From NCBI GenBank assembly GCA_946546075.1, contig CAMNNV010000014.1, positions 1 through 14,565 of the forward strand: a stretch of 14,565 bases of DNA. Reading direction: 5' to 3'. Below the pieces are notes generated by a model. The model searched no databases, was not told where the DNA came from, and saw nothing but the letters and a program-made list of their open reading frames with translations. Position 1 is the first letter of the stretch, and each line of letters begins with the position of its first letter. Of the stretch, positions 1 to 6,853 are shown in pieces. Origin of the DNA: an uncultured Bacillota bacterium (GTDB lineage: Bacteria; Bacillota; Clostridia; Peptostreptococcales; Anaerovoracaceae). The position numbers were made by a program, and so were the translations under genes.

Positions 1-382
1 TCATCTCTGTTGCTGCCTCAAGGCTTGCTGCATTCAGGTCCGGCATCTTAGTTTTAGCGATCTCTTCAGCCTGTGCATAAGTAATCGTAGCTACTTTTGT
101 CTTGTTAGGCTCACCTGATGCTGTTTCAAGACCTGCTGCCTTCTTGAGCAGTACTGCTGCAGGTGGAGTCTTCGTGATGAATGAGAATGAGTGATCTGCG
201 TATACTGTGATAACGACAGGGATGATCATTCCCATCTGATCCTGAGTCCTTGCATTGAACTGCTTACAGAAGTCCATGATGTTTACACCGTGCTGACCGA
301 GAGCCGGACCAACTGGTGGTGCAGGATTGGCATTGCCGGCAGGAATCTGAAGTTTGATATAACCTTCAATCTTCTTAGCCAT
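1..382 (-). CDS. rplK: Ribosomal protein L11 (partial, C-terminus off the left edge)
   Basis: L11 of the large ribosomal subunit binds 23S rRNA at the GTPase-associated centre and is needed for factor-dependent GTP hydrolysis. The minus strand reads MAKKIEGYIKLQIPAGNANP from the start codon at 382-380, then APPVGPALGQHGVNIMDFCK, the characteristic N-terminal L11 sequence with its proline-rich linker, followed by the RNA-binding C-terminal domain (TKTPPAAVLLKKAAG). About 127 codons are present; the family is about 141 residues, so only some 14 residues are missing beyond position 1. A GAAAGGAG ribosome binding site lies just upstream. It is the last visible gene of rpmG-secE-nusG-rplK, 52 bp after nusG; rplA would be expected next. 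Identification is certain from sequence. Confidence 0.97.
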   Translation of the reverse strand, partial: MAKKIEGYIKLQIPAGNANPAPPVGPALGQHGVNIMDFCKQFNARTQDQMGMIIPVVITVYADHSFSFITKTPPAAVLLKKAAGLETASGEPNKTKVATITYAQAEEIAKTKMPDLNAASLEAATEM

Positions 383-434
383 TTCATATCTCCTTTCTTA
401 AGATTCCCATACAGGGTCGAGTTTATGAATACCG

Positions 435-1007
435 CTAGATCTTATCGACCTGAGCGAAATCGAGTTCTACTGGTGTATCTCTACCGAACATCGATACCTT
501 GGCGCGCAGAGTCTGTTTCTCCATGTTGACTTCCTCTACTTCACCCATAAAGTTCTCGAAAGGTCCGTTGATAACTCTTACTGTATCTCCAACCTTGACA
601 TCGAGATCGATGTAGATCTTCTCGATGCCCATCCTTCTCACTTCTTCGACTGTGAGAGGGATCGGATCTGAGCCGTGACCTACGAATCCCGTTACACCCT
701 GCGTATTTCTGACGAGATACCAGGATTCATTCGTAACGATCATCTTGACCAGAACGTAACCCGGGAACATTTTGCGTGTCTTGACCTTACGCTGTCCGTT
801 CTTGACCTCTACTCTGTCTTCGGTAGGGACAACTACGTCCAGGATAAGATCCTGCATGCCTCTGTTCTCTACGATCTTCTCAATATTTACTTTTACCTTG
901 TTCTCGTGGCCTGAATAAGTATGGACGACATACCATCTGGCTTCTCCGTCACCTCTAAGTCCTTCCAGGCTGTCAAGATCAAGCTTCTTTGTTTCGTTTT
1001 CTGACAT
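435..1007 (-). CDS. nusG: Transcription termination/antitermination factor NusG
   Basis: NusG binds the RNA polymerase clamp and links it to Rho or the ribosome. The 190-residue product has an NGN domain at about residues 24-120 (RWYVVHTYSGHENKVKVNIE at its start, then KMFPGYVLVKM and the TQGVTGFVG motif) and a C-terminal KOW domain at about residues 136-165 (VGDTVRVINGPFENFMGEV). Length is close to normal for the family (about 175-190). The ATG at 1007-1005 follows an AAGGGG ribosome binding site. secE lies 17 bp upstream and rplK 52 bp downstream, the standard bacterial arrangement. An acidic N-terminal extension of about 20 residues (MSENETKKLDLDSLEGLRGD) precedes the NGN fold; this is common in clostridia. 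Confidence 0.97.
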   Translation of the reverse strand: MSENETKKLDLDSLEGLRGDGEARWYVVHTYSGHENKVKVNIEKIVENRGMQDLILDVVVPTEDRVEVKNGQRKVKTRKMFPGYVLVKMIVTNESWYLVRNTQGVTGFVGHGSDPIPLTVEEVRRMGIEKIYIDLDVKVGDTVRVINGPFENFMGEVEEVNMEKQTLRAKVSMFGRDTPVELDFAQVDKI

Positions 1008-1024
1008 GATATAACCCCTTCAAC

Positions 1025-1312
1025 TTAGAAACAAATCGCTCTGATAGCTGCAAGTACTCCGGAATCCACTGCCCAGAAAGCAAGTGCGAATGCGACACAT
1101 GTTGCAAGTACTACTACAGTATATGAGCCGAGTTCCTTCTTCGTAGGCCATACGACTTTTTTCATTTCGAGTCTTACGCCCTTGAAGTATTCCTTCATGC
1201 CGGCGAACATACCTTTTGAGTCCTTCTTCTTGCCCCTTGAGTTGGCAACGGATTTCGTCCTCTTCGCTATGCTCGTTCTGTTTTTTTCATTTGATTTTGA
1301 CTGCTTAGCCAT
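1025..1312 (-). CDS. secE: Preprotein translocase subunit SecE
   Basis: SecE is the small clamp subunit that holds the SecY channel together in the cytoplasmic membrane. The 95-residue protein has a basic, disordered N-terminus, the conserved amphipathic helix and hinge (FKGVRLEMKKVVWPTKKEL, about residues 43-61, including the WPT motif) and one C-terminal membrane segment (YTVVVLATCVAFALAFWAV). This is the single-span Gram-positive form rather than the three-span E. coli form. The ATG at 1312 has an AGGGAG ribosome binding site. It sits between rpmG (10 bp upstream) and nusG (17 bp downstream). Confidence 0.95.
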   Translation of the reverse strand: MAKQSKSNEKNRTSIAKRTKSVANSRGKKKDSKGMFAGMKEYFKGVRLEMKKVVWPTKKELGSYTVVVLATCVAFALAFWAVDSGVLAAIRAICF

Positions 1313-1322
1313 ATTGATCTCC

Positions 1323-1472
1323 CTACTTAGTCTCCTTGTGAAGAGTATGCTTCTTGCAGAACTTGCAGTACTTCATCAGTTCGATACGATCAGGGTTGTT
1401 CTTCTTTTCTTTCATTGTGTTGTAGTTTCTCTGTTTACACTCTGTGCAAGCCAGTATCACCTTTACTCTCAT
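1323..1472 (-). CDS. rpmG: Ribosomal protein L33, zinc-binding type
   Basis: A 49-residue protein beginning MRVKVILACTECKQRNYNTM and ending CKFCKKHTLHKETK. It is bL33 of the large ribosomal subunit. Two CxxC pairs (C9/C12 and C36/C39) mark the zinc-binding C+ form; many bacteria also carry a C- paralogue used under zinc shortage. The ATG at 1472-1470 follows a strong GGAGG site, and the stop is TAG at 1323-1325. It is the first gene of the rpmG-secE-nusG-rplK operon, downstream of a near-consensus promoter at 1552-1580. Its position before secE is typical for Firmicutes. No tRNA-Trp gene, which often lies here, is present. Confidence 0.96.
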   Translation of the reverse strand: MRVKVILACTECKQRNYNTMKEKKNNPDRIELMKYCKFCKKHTLHKETK

Positions 1473-1498
1473 GGTGTTTCCTCCGTTTAACCTAAAAT

Positions 1499-1528
1499 TA
1501 AGAGCATCATAAAGACTGCTCTTTTTTT
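1499..1528 (-). promoter_or_regulatory. Hairpin in the rpmG leader
   Basis: A 7-bp perfect inverted repeat (AAGAGCA at 1500-1506, TGCTCTT at 1517-1523) with a 10-nt loop lies in the predicted 5' leader of rpmG, about 30-50 nt before the start codon. Read on the minus strand it follows an A-run and is followed by AATTTTAGG, so it is at best a weak attenuator. Read on the plus strand it is followed by seven T, a good intrinsic terminator shape, but no plus-strand gene lies upstream. Its function is unknown. Confidence 0.4.
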
Positions 1529-1551
1529 CATTTTCATAAAGTCGCTAGATA

Positions 1552-1580
1552 ATTGTATATTAACCCATATGCAAAGTCAA
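1552..1580 (-). promoter_or_regulatory. Sigma-A promoter of rpmG-secE-nusG-rplK
   Basis: On the minus strand TTGACT (1580-1575), a 17-bp spacer and TACAAT (1557-1552) form a near-consensus sigma-A promoter. The predicted start is near 1545, giving a leader of about 70 nt before rpmG. It lies in the AT-rich gap after the ferredoxin-like gene, so the ribosomal-protein operon does not depend on read-through from the complex genes. Confidence 0.8.
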
Positions 1581-1605
1581 GAATTTTTATCAGCTCTTTT
1601 GCAGT

Positions 1606-2118
1606 CTAATTTGGTTTGTTGCGTTTTTTGTTACGCTTTTTCTTCTTCTTCTTGTTTTTCTTCTTACGTTTGATTCTCTGTACTTCTTTCGTGCTTACCG
1701 CAGGGATCTTCTCTTCGGATGATACGATCTCCTCCGGCGGCATCTCGATCCCCTGAAGTACGCTGTCGCTGCCGACTCTGGCGCTTGCCCTGTATACGTC
1801 CACAAGAACGCTCGGGTCGGGGCTGACATATTCACGAGCCATCGAAAGAGCATGCTCCGGACATTCCTCTACGCACTCACCGCAGACGAGACACTTCATT
1901 CTGTCTATCATGATGCGGGACTGGCTCCTGTCAGGTTTTATGGCTCCCGACGGACATCTCCTGCCGCACAGTCTGCAAAGTGTGCACGCTTCCTCATCGA
2001 TCACGATGCTCCCTCTCGATGCTTTCGAAAGCTTCAGTCCCCCTTCGGGATACTTGCTTGTCTCAGGTTCAGCGAAAAGAGAATTCATAAGGCTCTTGCC
2101 GATTTTCATCACGCCCAT
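1606..2118 (-). CDS. NuoI/EchF-like 2x[4Fe-4S] ferredoxin subunit with Lys-rich tail
   Basis: Predicted electron-transfer subunit of the complex encoded by the four genes before it; it would pass electrons to the cluster in the NuoB-like subunit. From the ATG at 2118 the protein has 170 residues with two complete CxxCxxCxxxCP motifs (C45, C48, C51, C55 and C76, C79, C82, C86), as in NuoI, HycF and EchF. This start comes 10 bp after the large-subunit stop and has AAGGTAGG about 7 nt ahead; an in-frame ATG at 2160 would overlap the upstream gene by 32 bp and is less likely. After the ferredoxin fold comes a variable region and then an extreme basic tail of about 27 residues, mostly K and R with a few N, that ordinary NuoI proteins lack. 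No membrane segment is seen. It is the last gene of the run. Confidence 0.85.
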   Translation of the reverse strand: MGVMKIGKSLMNSLFAEPETSKYPEGGLKLSKASRGSIVIDEEACTLCRLCGRRCPSGAIKPDRSQSRIMIDRMKCLVCGECVEECPEHALSMAREYVSPDPSVLVDVYRASARVGSDSVLQGIEMPPEEIVSSEEKIPAVSTKEVQRIKRKKKNKKKKKKRNKKRNKPN

Positions 2119-2128
2119 ATCTTCACAC

Positions 2129-3118
2129 CTACCTTTCTTTGAGACAACTGTCGATGCCAAGTGTCAGTCTTATGAGAGCTTCGTTCTCGAGGGTCACGTT
2201 TTCTAATCGGTCCATGATCTTCTGATTGGACTCCCCAGCCGTCCTCACGCCGATCTCATCGAGGAAGGCAGATCCGCTGCCGCTGATATAAAAAGTGTCC
2301 ACGCCATCCGGCTGTTCGATCTTCGCGATCCACTCGCCGTTTATCCCCGCAGGCATCTCAGATCTAATGCTTCCCTCCGGCATGTTCTCGACGGCCTTTC
2401 TGATCAGTTCTCCGGACTGTATCACCTCGCGGATCTTCACCATGCACCTTGCCAGGCAGTCACCGCCCGTCTCCGTCACCGGGACGAAATCGAGATTCCT
2501 GTACGCTCCGTACTCTCCCAGCATCCTTCTGTCGATGTCGACACCGGAACCCTTTGCACCAGGTCCGGTCACGCTGGAGCCCTGCGCCGCCTCCTTTGCG
2601 AGAACACCTACGCCCCTCAGCCTTCTCTTCACCATCGAATCCTCTGCGATGATGCCCTTTATGGTCTCCGCTTTCTGCATGACCACGTTCAGCTCATCCA
2701 AAGATTCCTCGAGGATCTCAGGATCGAGGCTTTTTCTTACTCCGCCGGGCACGCACATAGACAGGATCATTCTGTTTCCCGTCAGATCATCGAGGATCTC
2801 AAGGATCTTCTCGCGCTCTGTCCAGCACATCATCGAAAGGCTGTCGAAATTCAGTGTCTCAGCGATCGCTGCGAGCCTTAGGAGATTCTCCTGCATCATA
2901 GACAGTTCCATGAGTATCGTCCTTATGTACTGCGCCTTCTCCGGGATCACGACTTCTGCCGCTCCCTCCAGTGCAGTACACATGGCAACACTGTTACCGA
3001 AACCTCCTGTGCCGTACATTCTTTCAGCGGCATAGACCAGCTGTCTGTAGTCTTTTACCTCTGAAAGCTGCAGGAACCTGGACGTGTATTCCGTTGTTTC
3101 AAACATGCTTTTATTCAT
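2129..3118 (-). CDS. NuoD/EchE-like large subunit lacking nickel ligands
   Basis: Related to the large subunit of group 4 [NiFe] hydrogenases and NuoD of complex I, but it cannot hold a normal NiFe centre. The N-terminal motif, RICGICxxxHSLA in hydrogenases, aligns without gaps to RMYGTGGFGNSVA (residues 33-45), so both cysteines and the histidine are replaced (Y35, G38, N42); the following AMCTALE still matches. The C-terminal DPCxxCTxR motif is reduced to IDSCLKER, the very end of the protein, with one cysteine (C325) left. At 329 residues it is shorter than usual: the N-terminal strand region with the GPQHP-type motif is absent, and there is no separate or fused NuoC domain. The start at 3118 lies 4 bp after the small-subunit gene. 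Function inferred: quinone- or other redox-coupled core of an Ehr-type complex. Family assignment is good; the reaction is unknown. Confidence 0.8.
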   Translation of the reverse strand: MNKSMFETTEYTSRFLQLSEVKDYRQLVYAAERMYGTGGFGNSVAMCTALEGAAEVVIPEKAQYIRTILMELSMMQENLLRLAAIAETLNFDSLSMMCWTEREKILEILDDLTGNRMILSMCVPGGVRKSLDPEILEESLDELNVVMQKAETIKGIIAEDSMVKRRLRGVGVLAKEAAQGSSVTGPGAKGSGVDIDRRMLGEYGAYRNLDFVPVTETGGDCLARCMVKIREVIQSGELIRKAVENMPEGSIRSEMPAGINGEWIAKIEQPDGVDTFYISGSGSAFLDEIGVRTAGESNQKIMDRLENVTLENEALIRLTLGIDSCLKER

Positions 3119-3122
3119 GGTC

Positions 3123-3599
3123 CTATGCTGTCTCCTCGCCCTCCGGCGTTCCTTTGTTCGTGTCGTTTCCCGTTATCTCCATGAGCGCATCGATAATGCT
3201 CTCAGGTCTTACTGCACATCCTGCTACATAGAGGTCCACAGGGATCACGCTGTCCGCTCCGGAAAGAATGCCCTTGGAACCATCGAACAATCCTCCCGTG
3301 CATGCGCATACACCTGCCGCGACGACCTTGCAGTCCGGTCTCGTCTGCTCGTAAACTTCAATCAGTCCACGTTTTGCTTCTTCATCCAGCAGCCCTGTCA
3401 CCAGCAGTACGTCTGCATAAGAAGGGTTGCCTGTGTTTCTGAATCCCAGTCTTTCGATATCCCAACCGGGAGATAAGCATGCGATGTACTCTGCATTGCA
3501 GCCGTCGCATCCGCTTCCGTCAAAATGGAATACCCAGTTTGAATTCACTTTGAGGGATTTTAATCCGGGTATCTTGAATCTATCTTTGATCTTTGCCAC
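3123..3599 (-). CDS. NuoB/EchC-like small subunit ([4Fe-4S])
   Basis: Small subunit of a hydrogenase/complex I-like module, holding the cluster next to the active site. With the chosen start it has 158 residues: GSGCDGCNAEYIACLSPGWD (C31, C34) matches the group 4 hydrogenase form CxGCxxE...PxYDxER, VCACTGG supplies the third ligand (C98) and VAGCAVRPESI the fourth (C128). All four cluster ligands are therefore kept, as CxxC rather than the adjacent CC pair of true NuoB. Start choice: GTG at 3599 begins VAKIKDRFKIPGL, lies 17 bp after the NuoH-like gene and follows GGAAGGGAAG; the more upstream ATG at 3677 would overlap that gene by 61 bp. The usual GCPPRP is GCAVRP here. Confidence 0.85.
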   Translation of the reverse strand: MAKIKDRFKIPGLKSLKVNSNWVFHFDGSGCDGCNAEYIACLSPGWDIERLGFRNTGNPSYADVLLVTGLLDEEAKRGLIEVYEQTRPDCKVVAAGVCACTGGLFDGSKGILSGADSVIPVDLYVAGCAVRPESIIDALMEITGNDTNKGTPEGEETA

Positions 3600-3616
3600 A
3601 GATCTCACTTCCCTTC

Positions 3617-4486
3617 CTATATTATTATGTAGATAATCACAAGATTGACTATACCTATTACGAATGCCCACAGCCATGCTGACTTGAAGGCTCTCCTTCC
3701 GTCCGCTGCAGGCTCTATGTTCTCGATGATGCCCTGGAGCACTGCCGTAAGTACAGTGCAGACAACGCCTACCGCCGTCATGAGCAGCGTCCCGTTCGCA
3801 AAGAACAGGTATGTGATCGAGTAAAGCACGGTTTTCTCATACCAGGATCCGATCTCACAGATCGCAGCATCTTTTCGGTCAAATGCATCGGCGATACTGT
3901 TCATATCTTTCTGATACATCGCATGCGGCATCCTGTACTCGAAGCTTGACCTTCTCAGTTTACCGCACGGTATGAGCATATACCCTGCGAAAAGGCCGAG
4001 AAGTGGAAGGAATGCCACAGGGCCTGACATGGCCAGATCCTTGACATCGAAGCTTCCGCATCTGACGTAGAAGCCGATCGCCACCATGAACATCATCGGT
4101 GCGGCGGCTACCATCTCTCTTGCCAGTCTGTCTGCTCCCAGGCGCGAATAATACGTTCCCGAAACGCTGGCTGCGATCACCATGAATATGATGCCGAGGC
4201 CGAGACATGCGATCGTCATGAGCAGGTCCATTCCGGCATAGAAGAGAACTCCTGCCAGCACGTTGAAAAACAGGCTGACCTTGACGTAATAGCCCTGGAT
4301 ACCGCTGTTTTCACCTCTGCCCTTCTGGAGCAGCGCGATACAGTCTGAGATCGGCTGGGTGATATCTCCCCCGTCTCTTCCCTGGGCTCTCGCGGATATT
4401 TTTCTCGTGATACCTGTGAGTATCGCACCTGCGAATGGTGCAAACACTATAAATGCTAAAACGGATAATATCGTCTTGATTATCAT
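3617..4486 (-). CDS. NuoH/EchB-like membrane subunit
   Basis: Membrane anchor subunit of the NuoH/HycD/EchB family, which connects the peripheral redox arm to the ion-translocating arm and forms part of the quinone/proton entry region. The 289-residue product has about eight hydrophobic segments and the family sequence after the first one (LTGITRKISARAQGRDGGDITQP at about residues 24-46, matching GxxRKIxARxQxRxGP). The later loop has FEYRMPHA, where NuoH has its glutamate-rich PFDxxEAxxE/EYSG loop, so the acidic loop is reduced. The ATG at 4486 overlaps the preceding stop as ATGA and has GGGAGG upstream; a longer in-frame start at 4540 is unlikely because it would overlap the neighbour by 58 bp. 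The ATGA junction indicates translational coupling with the antiporter-like subunit. Confidence 0.82.
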   Translation of the reverse strand: MIIKTILSVLAFIVFAPFAGAILTGITRKISARAQGRDGGDITQPISDCIALLQKGRGENSGIQGYYVKVSLFFNVLAGVLFYAGMDLLMTIACLGLGIIFMVIAASVSGTYYSRLGADRLAREMVAAAPMMFMVAIGFYVRCGSFDVKDLAMSGPVAFLPLLGLFAGYMLIPCGKLRRSSFEYRMPHAMYQKDMNSIADAFDRKDAAICEIGSWYEKTVLYSITYLFFANGTLLMTAVGVVCTVLTAVLQGIIENIEPAADGRRAFKSAWLWAFVIGIVNLVIIYIII

Positions 4487-6192
4487 TGCAGCACACCTCC
4501 CAGAAGACCTGCGAGATTTACCGCAGTAAATCCTATGCATATCACCACGATGACAACAGAAAGGATATTACATATTACCTGTGCCTTGATGGTGGATTTG
4601 CTCTTTCTCAGCATCTCACTCGTCTCTTCATCCGTATGCATGCCCCTGTCCTTTGATCCGGCCTTCGCCTCTGTCCCTTTATATACAGGGTACGCAGCGA
4701 GTGCTACGGCAAGTGCTATCACGACGGAATCGAGAATATTGTCCGAGAGGTTCGCAGCTGCAGACATGCCTCCGAAAAGTTCCTCCATATAAGGGACGAC
4801 CATATACATAGAGATGAACGGAAGTCCGATGATGGAAATGATCAGAAGCCATGCGTTGGCCTTGAACGGGCTGACTTCCTTGAAGACGAGAGGTTCGATG
4901 CCCTGGGTCACAGCCTCATCGATCAGGCTTCCCAGCCATCTCGTCCAGTAAAGGATCGCTATGGCACCACTGAAGCACATGATCATCACGAGGATGATAT
5001 TTCCTGTATCGACGATAGATGCCAGAGATTCTCTCTGGAGCAGCACGATCGCAAAAGGTGCCGCCATCATGACGATCACGCCCATGACCACATCTGTTCT
5101 GAGCTTCTTGGATTCGGTACCTGTAAGAAGAAGCGGCTTCGCGATGCTGTGGAACATGATGAGTATCACAGCTGCCCATACCGATTCTGAAGTACCTATG
5201 CCGGCACACATGATCACAAGACCCATGATGGAGCTCGTGGAATCTGCCAGCATCTTTCTTGAGCTTACTTCCGTGACCGCATTCAGCGATGAAATGAAGA
5301 ATGTAAGTCCGCCTCCTACGATAGCCATCAGTCCTGCGAAATTGGATACGCCCATGGCAGGAGACATTTTGATCACGAGGATCGCACCACTGTTTACCAG
5401 AGTCACCGCCTGGATAAGAGAGGCTGTCCCTGCACTGGTCTTATACTCATGAGAAAGCCATCCCTGGAACGGGATCTGCATGGATCTTGCCATACCTGCG
5501 AGCACGATGAAAACGCAGGCCGTAGAGATCATGTCCGCGTAGATCGTATCGATAAGGTAGAGCGTCGTCAGGCATACCGTTTCAAAAATGAGTCCGCTAA
5601 TGATGATGCCTGCAAGGAAACCTATCCCTGCAAGACTGTTGATCAATAACATTCTCGATGCGCACTCATCTGCCTGGTTCCTGTCATGCACCACGATGTC
5701 ATAGGCGCATACGGTGATGATCGTCCAGAACATGTACATCCACAGAAGGTCATCAGAAAGCACCATACCATCAACTGCGAGAATGGATATCAGAAGGCTC
5801 ACACGTCCTCCGGTGCGCCAGCAGATGATCCCTCCCATGAGACCGGTGATGAGTATCATGATCACAGCGAACCAGTCCAGATCCAGAGTCGCTGCATACT
5901 CCAGCCCGCTGCCTATATTGATATCGAACCACAAGAGCCCTGCGATCTGTATAGCACTGGCAAGAATGGCGATTATGTTTCTATCTTTTACAGCAAAAAA
6001 TCCCATGACAACAGCTGCTGCCACAGTTATTACGCATACCGTCCAGAAAGCACTGCTCTCACTGAGCAGTACGATCATATTCCCTTTTATTCCGTGAAAG
6101 ACAGCAAATGCAACAGAAAGGAGAGCGATGAGTCCGCCTCCTGCTTTGATATAAAATGTGCTGTCTCTTTTTATTGATTTGGCTTTATCCAT
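4483..6192 (-). CDS. NuoL/M/N-like (Mrp antiporter-type) membrane subunit
   Basis: Large polytopic subunit of the NuoL/M/N, HycC, EchA and MrpA/D family, about 14-15 membrane segments in 569 residues; it would move H+ or Na+. Family landmarks: DLLWMYMFWTIITVCAY (about 148-163) corresponds to LLxLFxxWExxSLxSY; ARSMQIPFQGWLSH (235-248) to GKSAQxPFHxWLPD; SSRKMLADSTSSIMG (310-324) to the xxKKxLAYSTxSxxG loop; FHSIAKPLLLTGT (347-359) to HAxFKALLFLxxG. The later lysines K313 and K352 are kept, but the channel glutamate after the tryptophan is T157 and the broken-helix lysine is R236, so the first half-channel is altered. The ATG at 6192 has GGGAGG upstream. It lies 58 bp after recR and opens the five-gene complex set, the only antiporter-like gene in it. 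Confidence 0.82.
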   Translation of the reverse strand: MDKAKSIKRDSTFYIKAGGGLIALLSVAFAVFHGIKGNMIVLLSESSAFWTVCVITVAAAVVMGFFAVKDRNIIAILASAIQIAGLLWFDINIGSGLEYAATLDLDWFAVIMILITGLMGGIICWRTGGRVSLLISILAVDGMVLSDDLLWMYMFWTIITVCAYDIVVHDRNQADECASRMLLINSLAGIGFLAGIIISGLIFETVCLTTLYLIDTIYADMISTACVFIVLAGMARSMQIPFQGWLSHEYKTSAGTASLIQAVTLVNSGAILVIKMSPAMGVSNFAGLMAIVGGGLTFFISSLNAVTEVSSRKMLADSTSSIMGLVIMCAGIGTSESVWAAVILIMFHSIAKPLLLTGTESKKLRTDVVMGVIVMMAAPFAIVLLQRESLASIVDTGNIILVMIMCFSGAIAILYWTRWLGSLIDEAVTQGIEPLVFKEVSPFKANAWLLIISIIGLPFISMYMVVPYMEELFGGMSAAANLSDNILDSVVIALAVALAAYPVYKGTEAKAGSKDRGMHTDEETSEMLRKSKSTIKAQVICNILSVVIVVICIGFTAVNLAGLLGGVLQ

Positions 6193-6202
6193 TATTGTCC
6201 TC

Positions 6203-6217
6203 CCGCAGATTTTGCGG
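6203..6217 (-). promoter_or_regulatory. Small hairpin at the ribosome binding site of the antiporter-like gene
   Basis: In the 58-bp gap after recR, the minus strand has CCGCA-AAATC-TGCGG directly before the GGAGG site (6199-6203) of the next gene; stem and Shine-Dalgarno share one base. It is only 5 bp, without a T-tract, so it is not a terminator. It could modulate translation or be chance. No promoter is evident in the gap, so read-through from recR is likely. Confidence 0.3.
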
Positions 6218-6250
6218 ATCTACCAGGTCTCCTTATCATCAAAATGCCAT

Positions 6251-6850
6251 CTATAATTCACGTCTGCCCTCTACTGCCTTGAGAAGCGTGACTTCATCGG
6301 CATATTCCAGATCCCCGCCTACAGGTATGCCGTGTGCGATACGCGACACCTTGATGCCTGAAGGCTTGATGAGTCTTGCGATATACATAGCCGTCGCCTC
6401 CCCTTCGATCGTAGGGTTCGTTGCAATGATCAGTTCTTTGATATCATCCTGCTGCAGTCTGACAATCAGACTTCTGAGATTGATATCTTCCGGCCCGATC
6501 CCATCCATAGGAGAGATCGCACCTCCCAGAACGTGGTACATCCCCCTGTATTCCTTGATCTTCTCCATGGCCGCCACATCTCTCGGGCTTTCGACCACGC
6601 ATATGACGGATCTGTCTCTCGTATCATCTGTACATATGCTGCATGGATCCACATCCGTGAGGTTGCCGCAGACGGAACAGTATTTCATGGTCTGCTTGGC
6701 TTCTCTGATGGAATCAGACAACCTAAAAGCATCCTTGTCATCCATGGACAGGATGTGGAATGCAAGCCTCTGGGCAGTCTTGTTTCCTACGCCGGGAAGC
6801 CTTGCCAGTTCATTGATCAACTTTCCAAGGGGTCTTGGGTACTGTCTCAT
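6251..6850 (-). CDS. recR: Recombination mediator protein RecR
   Basis: RecR works with RecO (and RecF) to load RecA on SSB-coated single-stranded DNA. The 199-residue protein shows the family layout: helix-hairpin-helix at about residues 10-30 (LARLPGVGNKTAQRLAFHIL), a C4 zinc finger (C58, C61, C70, C73), a Toprim domain from about residue 80 (VICVVESPRDVAAMEK) and the C-terminal Walker-B-like ATNPTIEGEATA followed by GIPVGGDLEYAD. Length is normal (about 198). The ATG at 6850 lies 3 bp after the ybaB stop. The order dnaX-ybaB-recR is conserved in Firmicutes, including B. subtilis. Confidence 0.97.
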   Translation of the reverse strand: MRQYPRPLGKLINELARLPGVGNKTAQRLAFHILSMDDKDAFRLSDSIREAKQTMKYCSVCGNLTDVDPCSICTDDTRDRSVICVVESPRDVAAMEKIKEYRGMYHVLGGAISPMDGIGPEDINLRSLIVRLQQDDIKELIIATNPTIEGEATAMYIARLIKPSGIKVSRIAHGIPVGGDLEYADEVTLLKAVEGRREL

Positions 6851-6853
6851 GAC

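Noticed and set aside
2295..3035. 246-residue plus-strand open frame opposite the NuoD-like gene
   Set aside because: Serine- and proline-rich composition typical of an antisense shadow, no ribosome binding site, and the minus-strand product has clear family similarity.
5686..6177. 163-residue plus-strand open frame opposite the antiporter-like gene
   Set aside because: Its His/Asp/Ser-rich composition mirrors the antisense of hydrophobic codons; no start signal and no recognisable domain.
1606..6192. A functional energy-converting [NiFe] hydrogenase
   Set aside because: The large subunit lacks the nickel ligands at both ends and no maturation genes (hyp, endopeptidase) are in the window.
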